Source: an uncultured Paracoccaceae bacterium
Lineage (GTDB): Bacteria > Pseudomonadota > Alphaproteobacteria > Rhodobacterales > Rhodobacteraceae
Direction of reading: 5' to 3'
DNA length: 10,099 nucleotides
Assembly: GCA_937916485.1 (NCBI GenBank)
Contig: CALFSV010000223.1
Coordinates: 1 to 10,099, forward strand
Made by a program: the position numbers and the translations under genes. The notes beneath the pieces were generated by a model. The model was not told where the DNA came from. It was given only the letters and a program-made list of their open reading frames with translations, and did no database searches. Positions 1 to 5,850 of the stretch are shown piece after piece; within the stretch, counting starts at the first letter, position 1, and every line of letters starts with the position of its first letter.

Positions 1-111
1 ATTCGTCGTAACCCACTGACTTTACGGGTCCTTCCTGGCCGTAAACCTATACGGGCGGGCGAAGCGCGCAATATCGCCAGCGACAGGGCCGGTTTTTTGG
101 GAAGCCACCCC

Positions 112-129
112 CGCGGGTATCCACCCGCG
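112..129. repeat. Perfect 7-bp inverted repeat with 4-nt spacer
   Basis: CGCGGGT and ACCCGCG flank the spacer ATCC. As RNA this forms a strong short hairpin on either strand. No T run follows directly on the plus strand, so it is not a classic intrinsic terminator. It may be a protein-binding dyad or part of a larger packaging or control element. Confidence 0.6.
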
Positions 130-159
130 ATCTTCTGAAAACAACAACAAAACAAACTC

Positions 160-236
160 TTGGACCCGGACACGTCCGGTGGCCGCTGGACCCTTTGCAG
201 AGTCCAGGCTTGCTGCCGGTGTCCGGAGTCCAGGGA
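160..236. repeat. Cluster of half-sites at 26-bp spacing
   Basis: TGGACCC occurs at 161-167 and 187-193, exactly 26 bp apart. The 9-mer GAGTCCAGG occurs at 200-208 and 226-234, also 26 bp apart, and is close to the reverse complement of the first motif. The dyad CCGGAC-AC-GTCCGG (166-179) and the related CCGGTGTCCGG (216-226) lie between them. The pattern resembles repeated binding sites for one protein (operator, iteron, or terminase R-site-like). No function is proven. Confidence 0.5.
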
Positions 237-265
237 ATCCACCCCAATGAGGCGAACCGACCAGC

Positions 266-1549
266 ATGACCCTTAGCTTTGCTCCGGACGCGATCGAGAC
301 ATGGCCGCTGGCCAAGCTCCAGCCCTACGCGAAAAACGCAAAAACGCATGGTGCGGATCAGGTTGCGAAGATCGCGGCGAGCATGGCGGAATTCGGCTGG
401 ACGGTTCCCTGCCTGGTCGCGGACGACGGCGAATTGATCGCTGGCCATGGCCGGGTGTTGGCCGCCACGCAGCTCGGGCTGACCGAAGCCCCGGTGATCG
501 TGCTGGGCCACCTGACTGACGCGCAACGCCGGGCCTATCGCATCGCTGACAACAAGCTGACGGAACTCAGTACATGGGACGAGGGACTGCTGTCGGCGGA
601 ACTCAAGGACCTGCTGGCCCAGGACTACGATCTGTCGCTCATCGGCTTCGAAGACGCGGAACTCGAGGCGCTGTTGGCCGGTGAGGTCGATCCAGAGGCC
701 GCGTCCCGCGAGGGCGAGGATGATGTTCCGGAGGCGCCCGAGACCCCGATCAGCCGCCCTGGCGATCTCTGGCTGCTTGGCAAGCATCGGTTGCTCTGCG
801 GTGACGCCACTGTGGCCACCGACGTCGAACGTCTGCTCGATGGCTCGCGTTCGAAACTTTGCTTCTGCGATCCGCCCTATAACGTCGATTACGCCGGCGG
901 CGTTGGCGCTCAAAAGGCTGGGAGGGAACGCCGGATTAAGAACGATGCCCTGGGTGATGGCTTTGGGCAGTTCCTCTACGACGCCTGCGTGTTGATCAAC
1001 CTCTACACGGACGGCGCGGTCTATATCTGCATGTCATCGTCCGAGTTGCACACGCTGCAGGCAGCGTTCAAGGAAGCTGGAGGACATTGGTCTACCTTTG
1101 TCATCTGGGCAAAAGATCGCTTTACTCTGGGGCGGTCCGACTATCAGCGGCAATACGAGCCGATCCTTTACGGATGGCCTGAACGCGCGAAACGCCATTG
1201 GTGCGGGGATCGTGATCAGGGCGATGTCTGGCAGATCACGCGGCCGCACAAGAATGACCTGCACCCGACCATGAAGCCCGTTGCGCTGGTTGAGCGCGCG
1301 ATCCGCAACTCCAGCCAGCGTGGTGATCTGGTGTTCGATCCGTTCGGCGGCAGTGGCACTACGCTGATCGCAGCTGAAACGACGGGGCGGCGCGCGGCAT
1401 TGCTCGAACTCGATCCGAAATACGTCGATGTGATCATCCGCCGTTGGCAGGAGTTTTCTGGCCTCGATGCGCAACTCGTAGACACCGGGCGCAGCTTCGT
1501 AGAAGAAACCGAACAACGGCAGGTGGCGCATGCAACAGTCTCTGTTTGA
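266..1549 (+). CDS. ParB-domain / DNA adenine methyltransferase fusion
   Basis: The product is 427 aa and probably transfers a methyl group from S-adenosylmethionine to adenine N6 in a specific DNA site. Residues about 10-120 form a ParB/sulfiredoxin-like domain with the motif GHGR at 60-63. The catalytic half follows, with DPPYNVDY at 202-209 (motif IV; DPPY favours adenine N6 over cytosine N4) and FDPFGGSGTT at 357-366 (motif I, SAM binding). Motif IV preceding motif I is the order of the beta class of amino-methyltransferases. The C-terminal RRWQEFSG is also typical of phage ParB-methyltransferases. The start is set by an in-frame stop at 248-250 with no other start codon between; the ribosome site (GAGG at 249-252) is weak. 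The gene overlaps the next by 20 bp. Target site unknown. Likely roles are protecting phage DNA from host restriction or altering host methylation; this is inference. Confidence 0.92.
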   Translation: MTLSFAPDAIETWPLAKLQPYAKNAKTHGADQVAKIAASMAEFGWTVPCLVADDGELIAGHGRVLAATQLGLTEAPVIVLGHLTDAQRRAYRIADNKLTELSTWDEGLLSAELKDLLAQDYDLSLIGFEDAELEALLAGEVDPEAASREGEDDVPEAPETPISRPGDLWLLGKHRLLCGDATVATDVERLLDGSRSKLCFCDPPYNVDYAGGVGAQKAGRERRIKNDALGDGFGQFLYDACVLINLYTDGAVYICMSSSELHTLQAAFKEAGGHWSTFVIWAKDRFTLGRSDYQRQYEPILYGWPERAKRHWCGDRDQGDVWQITRPHKNDLHPTMKPVALVERAIRNSSQRGDLVFDPFGGSGTTLIAAETTGRRAALLELDPKYVDVIIRRWQEFSGLDAQLVDTGRSFVEETEQRQVAHATVSV

Positions 1550-2054
1550 ACATTTGGGCTTTGATATCCCGGAGCCTGGTTCGGAACGTGACGAGGTTGA
1601 ATTCAGTGATGACTTGGAAATCGGCAAGGCAGCGGAGCATCTTGTCTGCGCTGATTTGATCATGAGCGGTTACCGTGCATTTCTCAGTGATCAAGGGTTG
1701 CCCTATGATATCTTGGTCGATGTAGATGGCTCGCTGCTACGGGTTCAGGTTAAGTCGACGCGTAAGCCGAAGAACCATGATCCGAAGACCCGCGTGACGC
1801 CGGGGTATTTGTTCCACCTGCGGCGCGCTGGAAAAGGAGGTCGGCGACGGTATGCTGAGAATTCCTTTGACCTTTATGCACTCGTTGCCTTGGATCGTCA
1901 GGCTATTGCCTATCTTCCTGCGGTCGATTGTCCGAACCAAACGATCGCTCTCCGTGTTCCTGGCAAGCGCTACCTGCAGAACGGCAGTATGAACCGCGAA
2001 TTCCAAGAGGCGAGTTTCCGCCACGCCCTAAACCGGATGGGTTTTGGCCAGTGA
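1530..2054 (+). CDS. PD-(D/E)XK nuclease-like protein
   Basis: This 174-aa protein shows the core of the PD-(D/E)XK fold: GKAAE at 32-36 supplies the early helix glutamate, PYDILVDVDG at 58-67 the metal-binding aspartate (D60), and LRVQVKST at 70-77 the Q/E-x-K pair (Q73, K75). The layout matches the small family of group I intron-associated/homing-type PD-(D/E)XK proteins. It could cut or bind DNA, but active nuclease function is inferred. ATG at 1530 follows AGGTGG (1521-1526) and overlaps the methyltransferase end by 20 bp, so the two are probably co-translated. That neighbour raises the possibility of a restriction-modification-like pair, although members of this family also occur alone in phages as hypothetical proteins. 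The stop overlaps the GTG start of the following membrane protein (GTGA at 2051-2054). Confidence 0.75.
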   Translation: MQQSLFEHLGFDIPEPGSERDEVEFSDDLEIGKAAEHLVCADLIMSGYRAFLSDQGLPYDILVDVDGSLLRVQVKSTRKPKNHDPKTRVTPGYLFHLRRAGKGGRRRYAENSFDLYALVALDRQAIAYLPAVDCPNQTIALRVPGKRYLQNGSMNREFQEASFRHALNRMGFGQ

Positions 2055-2353
2055 AACAATCGCGCCTCATGTCGCTGGCGGAGTCTGTCGCCAATGTGAT
2101 CGTCGGCTACGGCGTCGCCGTCGCTACACAAATCCTGATCTTCCCGATCTTCGGGCTGCACACGACGCTGGCGCAGAACCTGAAGATGGGCGTGGTGTTT
2201 ACCGTTGTCAGTATCGTTCGGTCCTATCTGCTGCGGCGGCTGTTTGAGACAATCCGGATCAGAGCGACGAAGCCGCCGCTTGCACGCCGACGGCTTCCTT
2301 ATAGTCGTGACTTCAGCGGTGCGCCGGATCGAAATCAGCGCTCGATACGATAG
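2051..2353 (+). CDS. Small two-helix membrane protein, DUF7220-like
   Basis: The product is 100 aa from a GTG start that overlaps the preceding stop by 4 bp (GTGA); ATG at 2069 is the alternative start. Two hydrophobic segments are visible, at about residues 14-35 and 46-61, joined by a short polar loop (HTTLAQNLK). The second is followed by a strongly basic stretch (RSYLLRRLFETIRIR), which by the positive-inside rule suggests a hairpin in the inner membrane with both ends in the cytoplasm. The core matches my memory of the DUF7220 family of phage/prophage membrane proteins, which have no known function. The tail after about residue 72 looks poorly conserved and overlaps by 19 bp the 3' end of the convergent gene. 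Possible roles include superinfection exclusion, but nothing in the sequence shows this. Confidence 0.72.
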   Translation: MKQSRLMSLAESVANVIVGYGVAVATQILIFPIFGLHTTLAQNLKMGVVFTVVSIVRSYLLRRLFETIRIRATKPPLARRRLPYSRDFSGAPDRNQRSIR

Positions 2354-2577
2354 ACCCGTCCGAGCCCCTCGACCTTCTTCGAGGTGATCTCGAGGCCTAA
2401 CTTCTTCTTCAGCGCGCCGGACATTGCGCCGCGCACCGTGTGCGACTGCCATCCGGTCGCAGCGGTGATCTCGTCGATGCCCGCGCCTTCGGGCCGCCGC
2501 AGCAGATCAATCATGATCTGCTGCTTGGTCTGGCGCGGGGCCGCATCGGTTGTTGTGGGGGTGGAATTCTTGGCCAT
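2335..2577 (-). CDS. DUF3489 winged-helix-like protein
   Basis: This is an 80-aa protein of the DUF3489 family. After a Ser/Thr-rich, disordered N terminus (residues 1-15), residues about 17-79 form one compact domain: TKQQIMIDLLRRPEG, then EITAATGWQSHTVRGAM (a helix-turn-helix pattern with a recognition-helix-like HTVRG), then a KKKLGLEITSKK wing-like stretch. This suggests DNA binding and perhaps transcriptional control. ATG at 2577 is preceded by GGAG (plus-strand CTCC at 2584-2587) at good spacing. It is the last of three leftward genes, and its end runs into the end of the rightward membrane protein gene. Family function is not established; a regulatory role is inferred from the fold pattern. 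Confidence 0.82.
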   Translation of the reverse strand: MAKNSTPTTTDAAPRQTKQQIMIDLLRRPEGAGIDEITAATGWQSHTVRGAMSGALKKKLGLEITSKKVEGLGRVYRIER

Positions 2578-2618
2578 GGTTGTCTCCGGTCATCGGGGGT
2601 GCGGAATGCGACCCTTCT

Positions 2619-2650
2619 ACCGGGACGAGCCCCGCGCATACGGGGCCGGT
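2619..2650. repeat. Bulged hairpin between two leftward genes
   Basis: Inner stem CCCCG (2630-2634) pairs with CGGGG (2641-2645), and outer stem ACCGG (2619-2623) pairs with CCGGT (2646-2650), with a 6-nt bulge (2624-2629) on one side. It lies in the 90-bp gap (2578-2667) between the unrecognised 72-aa gene and the DUF3489 gene, so on the minus strand it would be in the leader of DUF3489. No T run follows. It may be an attenuating or processing structure or a binding dyad. Confidence 0.5.
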
Positions 2651-2667
2651 CTGCGCGGTTGCACGGT

Positions 2668-2886
2668 TCAGATCAGGTCTAGGTCCTTCAGGCAGGTTGC
2701 CGCATCGATCAGCTGATTGGTCGGCACCTCGATGGTAATCGTCATGCTGTCGGCGTAGGCGCGGACATAAACGCCGCCATCGTCCATCAGGGCGCCTTCG
2801 ATTTCGTCGAGAACCGTGGTCATGCGGGTTCGGTCGAAGTGATCGGGTAGCTTGCGTATCGGCAATCGGATGGTGCTGGTTTCCAT
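2668..2886 (-). CDS. Hypothetical protein, 72 aa, function not recognised
   Basis: I do not recognise a named family. The protein (METSTIRLPI at its start) is acidic overall, with alternating strand/helix character: a helix around residues 19-35 (RTRMTTVLDEIEGALM), a strand pair around 39-54 (VYVRAYADSMTITIEVP) and a short C-terminal helix (LIDAATCLKDL). It is probably a small soluble cytoplasmic protein. I prefer ATG at 2886 because GGAG (2898-2895) sits 8 nt upstream; a GTG at 2895 overlapping the previous stop (GTGA) is the alternative and would add three residues. It is the middle gene of the leftward trio and is almost certainly co-transcribed with the gene at 2892-3161. Confidence 0.68.
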   Translation of the reverse strand: METSTIRLPIRKLPDHFDRTRMTTVLDEIEGALMDDGGVYVRAYADSMTITIEVPTNQLIDAATCLKDLDLI

Positions 2887-2891
2887 GGTGC

Positions 2892-3161
2892 TCACTCCGC
2901 GTGCTCGCCTTCGCTGAAGGCGCTGTCGGTGATGCGCTTCAGGAGGCTGGCGTAGTGCTCAAGGGTGCCGACATGACCCCAGCTAATCTCGTCGGGGTGG
3001 GCGTTGAAGTGGTCGTCGCTGAGGTTTGCCAAGCGCGCCAGCGCCTCGTCGATCTCGGCTTTCTTACGGATGAAGGCGTTCAATGCCGCCTCCTTGTTCC
3101 GCGCAGTCTTCGCGGCGCGCAGCTGGTGGCGGGGTGTGGTGATCGGGTTCAGGCGGGTCAT
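2892..3161 (-). CDS. Hypothetical protein, 89 aa, function not recognised
   Basis: This is a small, highly charged, largely helical protein and the first gene of the leftward trio. The N terminus is basic (MTRLNPITTPRHQLRAAKTARNK is mostly Arg/Lys-rich when viewed in parts), followed by a long helical stretch about residues 22-48 (EAALNAFIRKKAEIDEALAR) that may form a coiled coil. The second half includes HPDEISWGHVGTLEHY and an acidic tail. ATG at 3161 has GGAG about 8 nt upstream (plus-strand CTCC at 3170-3173). I recall similar short proteins next to terminase genes in Rhodobacterales prophages but cannot name a function. The promoter must lie in the 3162-3272 divergent gap. Confidence 0.7.
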   Translation of the reverse strand: MTRLNPITTPRHQLRAAKTARNKEAALNAFIRKKAEIDEALARLANLSDDHFNAHPDEISWGHVGTLEHYASLLKRITDSAFSEGEHAE

Positions 3162-3272
3162 CGTGGCGGCTCCGTGGTGAGTTGCATCGTTTTCGTAGGA
3201 TCACGTTCGCTCTGGTGCGGAGGCTTATCAACTACATAAGTACATGATTTTGAATGATAATCGGAGCGCGCA
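3162..3272. promoter_or_regulatory. Divergent control region between leftward trio and terminase operon
   Basis: This 111-bp gap separates two divergent transcription units, so at least one promoter in each direction is expected. Bases 3226-3261 are clearly A+T-richer than the rest of the window. TGATAAT at 3255-3261 resembles a -10 box for rightward transcription, but it lies too close to the start codon at 3273 unless the leader is very short, and no good -35 is seen. ATCA (3228-3231) and TGAT (3245-3248) flank a TACATAAGTACA-like core, which could be an operator. Rightward ribosome site: GGAG at 3263-3266, 6 nt before ATG 3273. Confidence 0.4.
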
Positions 3273-3869
3273 ATGGAGGGGCTGAGCGAGCGCCAGTATG
3301 CCGCCTGCGTCGGTCTTTCACGGGGGGCGATCCAGAAGGCCAAGGCGACGGGACGGCTGGTTCTGCATGCTGACGGCAGCATCGACGCGGTGGCCAGCGA
3401 TGCCTTGCGCGGCGAAGCGACCGATCCGTCGAAGACCCGGAAAGCGCCGCAGCCAAAACTGAAGCCCGTTCCGGAGGCGGCAGTGTCCGCAGTCGGCGAG
3501 ACGCTCCGTGAACAGGGGTTAGCGGCGCCACAAATCGGCAGCGGCACCACGTTCCTGCAGGCCAAGACGGCGAACGAAGTTCTGAAGGCGCAGGAACGCC
3601 GCTTACGGCTGCAGAAGCTCAAAGGTGAGCTGATCGACCGGGCGCGTGCGCTGTCACTGGTGTTCCGGCTGGCGCGGCAGGAGCGCGACGTCTGGGTCAA
3701 CTGGCCCGCCCGCGCGGCAGCGCTGATGGCGGCCGATCTGTCTGCCTCATGCAGAGAAGCGTTAGGCCAGGAAATCACTGTGGAGCCCGCAGCAATGCAG
3801 AAGGTGCTGGAGAAACATGTCCGTGCACAGCTCGACGATCTTGCCGAGGTCAAACCCGATCTCCGGTGA
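3273..3869 (+). CDS. Phage terminase small subunit (Nu1-like)
   Basis: The 198-aa product is the DNA-recognition subunit of the packaging motor; it would bind the cos region and bring the large subunit to it. Residues about 3-40 form a winged helix-turn-helix of Nu1 type: SERQYAACVGLSRGAIQKAK, then GRLVLHADGSID as the wing. A Pro/Lys/Ala-rich linker follows (about 50-90), then a long charged helix with LKAQERRLRLQKLKGELIDR (105-123) and a conserved-looking block ERDVWVNWPARAAALMAADL (137-156). This type is often labelled 'elements of external origin' in databases. The start is supported by GGAG at 3263-3266. The 3' end overlaps the large subunit by 53 bp if the latter starts at 3817, suggesting coupled translation. 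Length is close to lambda Nu1 (181 aa). Confidence 0.88.
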   Translation: MEGLSERQYAACVGLSRGAIQKAKATGRLVLHADGSIDAVASDALRGEATDPSKTRKAPQPKLKPVPEAAVSAVGETLREQGLAAPQIGSGTTFLQAKTANEVLKAQERRLRLQKLKGELIDRARALSLVFRLARQERDVWVNWPARAAALMAADLSASCREALGQEITVEPAAMQKVLEKHVRAQLDDLAEVKPDLR

Positions 3870-5811
3870 TGAAGCCTTCGAGTTCGACGGCGCGGCAGAG
3901 ATCCTGCGCGCCTGGGGGGCGGGCCTCACGCCGGATGCGGACCTGACCGTGTCGGAATGGGCGGATCGACACCGGATGCTTTCCGGCCGCGCCTCGGCTG
4001 AGCCGGGTCGGTATCGCACCGCCCGCACGCCCTACATGGGCGAAATCATGGATCGACTTTCACCCGGCGATCCGACGCAGCGGATCGTCTTCATGAAGGC
4101 GGCACAAGTCGGCGCGACCGAGGCCGGCAACAACTGGATCGGCTTTGCCATCCACCAGGCACCGGGCCCGATGCTGGCGGTCCAACCAACGGTGGAACTG
4201 GCGAAACGGAACTCAAGGCAACGGATCGATCCGCTGATCGACGAGAGCCCCGAATTGCGGGAGCGGGTCAAACCGGCCCGCTCCCGCGACGCGGGCAACA
4301 CCATGCTGTCGAAGGAGTTTGCGGGCGGCATCCTGATCATGACCGGAGCGAACTCGGCCGTGGGTCTGCGCTCGACACCCGCGCGCTATATCTTCCTCGA
4401 CGAGGTCGATGCCTATCCGGCCTCCGCTGACGACGAAGGCGATCCGGTCACGCTGGCCGAAGCGCGGTCGCTGACATTTGCCCATCGGCGCAAGGTTTTC
4501 CTGGTCTCGACGCCGACAATTCGGGGGCTGAGCCGAATAGAGCGCGAATACGACGCCAGCGACCAGCGGCGTTATTTCGTGCCATGCCCGCACTGCGGTC
4601 AGGAACAGTGGCTGAAGTTCGAGCGGCTGAGCTGGCAGAAGGGTCGTCCGGAAACGGCGGAGTATCACTGCGAGGGCTGTGAGGCACCCATCGCCGAACA
4701 CAACAAGACGGCGATGCTGGAGGCAGGCGAATGGCGCGCGACTGCGACGGCCGCCGATCCTGGCACTGTCGGCTATCACCTCTCGGCTCTCTATTCGCCG
4801 ATCGGCTGGCTGAGTTGGGAGCGGATCGTGCGCGCATGGGACGCGGCCCAAGGGTCGGACGAGGCGATCAAGGCTTTCCGCAACACGATCCTTGGCGAGA
4901 CATGGGTCGAAACCGGCGAGGCGCCGGACTGGCAGCGCTTGGCGGACCAGCGCGAGACCTGGGACGGAGGGACTGTTCCAGAGCGCGGCTTGTTCCTGAC
5001 AGCCGGTGCCGACGTTCAGAAAGATCGCATTGAGGTCGATGTCTGGGCCTGGGGCCGCGGACTGGAGAGCTGGCTGATCGATCACCTGGTCATCGAGGGT
5101 GGGCCCGGCGATCCGGCGTGCTGGCAGCAGCTGACCAATTTGCTCGGCCAGACATGGGTGCATGCTTCCGGTCAGAAGATGACGTTGGCACGACTCGCGA
5201 TCGACACGGGCTACGAGACCAGCGCTGTCTATGCCTGGTCGCGACAGGTCGGCTTCGCGCAGGTGGCCCCAGTCAAAGGCGTCGAGGGGTTCAACCGCTC
5301 GAGCCCGGTCACCGGCCCGACTTATGTGGACGCGACCATCGCGGGCAAACGGCTGCGGCGAGGGGCACGGCTTTGGACGGTCGCCACTTCGACCTTCAAG
5401 ACCGAGACCTATCGCTATTTGCGCCAGGACCGGCCGACGCGGGAGGAAATCGAGGCTGGGCACCTTTGCCCGCCCGGAACCATCCATCTGCCAAACTGGG
5501 CGGACGGCGAGTGGTTGAAGCAATTCACGGCCGAACAACTGATCACGGTGCGCACTAAACGCGGCTTTGCCCGGCTCGAATGGCAGAAACTGCGCGAACG
5601 CAACGAGGCGCTGGATACACGGGTCTATGCGAGGGCCGCGGCTTGGATATTGGGCGCTGACCGTTGGTCCGATGCGCGGTGGACTGATCTGGAAGCACAG
5701 GTCGGGATCACGGCGGAGGACATGGCTGGGGACGGGGCGGGAAACACCACGCCCGCTTCTCGGCGCGCGGGACCACAGCGGCGAACCGTGCGCTCAAGCT
5801 ACATGAGGTGA
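3817..5811 (+). CDS. Phage terminase large subunit, GpA family
   Basis: This 664-aa protein is the ATPase-nuclease that cuts concatemeric phage DNA and pumps it into the prohead. The N-terminal ATPase half has a Walker A-like loop KAAQVGATE (94-102), PTVELAKRNS (124-133), and Walker B YIFLDEVDAY (191-200, acidic pair D195/E196), then an STPT coupling motif (231-234). A zinc-ribbon-like pair follows (CPHC 257-260; CEGC 285-288). The C-terminal nuclease half has AGADVQKDRIE with D399, close to lambda gpA D401, and AIDTGYE with D463. Length is close to lambda gpA (641 aa). I chose ATG 3817 because GGAG lies at 3809-3812; TTG at 3841 is an alternative that would cut the overlap with the small subunit. 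The end is convergent with the inserted leftward gene, 39 bp away. Confidence 0.96.
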   Translation: MSVHSSTILPRSNPISGDEAFEFDGAAEILRAWGAGLTPDADLTVSEWADRHRMLSGRASAEPGRYRTARTPYMGEIMDRLSPGDPTQRIVFMKAAQVGATEAGNNWIGFAIHQAPGPMLAVQPTVELAKRNSRQRIDPLIDESPELRERVKPARSRDAGNTMLSKEFAGGILIMTGANSAVGLRSTPARYIFLDEVDAYPASADDEGDPVTLAEARSLTFAHRRKVFLVSTPTIRGLSRIEREYDASDQRRYFVPCPHCGQEQWLKFERLSWQKGRPETAEYHCEGCEAPIAEHNKTAMLEAGEWRATATAADPGTVGYHLSALYSPIGWLSWERIVRAWDAAQGSDEAIKAFRNTILGETWVETGEAPDWQRLADQRETWDGGTVPERGLFLTAGADVQKDRIEVDVWAWGRGLESWLIDHLVIEGGPGDPACWQQLTNLLGQTWVHASGQKMTLARLAIDTGYETSAVYAWSRQVGFAQVAPVKGVEGFNRSSPVTGPTYVDATIAGKRLRRGARLWTVATSTFKTETYRYLRQDRPTREEIEAGHLCPPGTIHLPNWADGEWLKQFTAEQLITVRTKRGFARLEWQKLRERNEALDTRVYARAAAWILGADRWSDARWTDLEAQVGITAEDMAGDGAGNTTPASRRAGPQRRTVRSSYMR

Positions 5812-5850
5812 AAGGTTCGGCGACGTAGTGTCACGTTGGCTGGGGACGGT

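Larger units (their letters stand above)
1..265. other. Non-coding, dyad-rich region upstream of the methyltransferase
   Basis: No convincing gene is seen here. Four perfect inverted repeats follow one another: TTTACGG/CCGTAAA (21-27/39-45), CGCGGGT/ACCCGCG (112-118/123-129), CCGGAC/GTCCGG (166-171/174-179) and CTGGAC/GTCCAG (186-191/202-207). A run of six T at 93-98 follows a G+C-rich stretch and could mark the end of an upstream transcript, but the stem before it is weak. Bases 138-157 contain only A and C (CAA-like), so they are probably unstructured as RNA. Because the region lies just ahead of the packaging cluster, it could be a control region, a terminator for the gene to the left, or part of a cos/terminase-binding region. 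The sequence alone does not decide between these. Confidence 0.5.

Noticed and set aside
1..138. Reading frame open from the left edge to a TGA at 136-138 on the plus strand, as a possible gene end
   Set aside because: It is only 45 codons, its composition does not look coding, and it runs through two perfect inverted repeats. I could not support it as the tail of a real gene.
47..913. Long leftward open frame (288 codons) opposite the methyltransferase
   Set aside because: It mirrors the codon structure of the well-supported methyltransferase on the other strand and has no recognisable domain. High-G+C genes commonly leave such antisense frames.
2619..2650. CRISPR array
   Set aside because: Only one repeat-like stem is present, with no second copy or spacer pattern, so an array is excluded; the stem is kept only as a low-interest finding.
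4213..5538. Leftward open frame of 441 codons inside the large terminase
   Set aside because: Antisense shadow of a clearly identified gene, with no domain and no ribosome site.
5821..5838. Small dyad CGACGT/ACGTTG between the convergent ends of terminase and DUF1186 as a two-way terminator
   Set aside because: One wobble pair, a short stem and no T run on either side; too weak to call a terminator.
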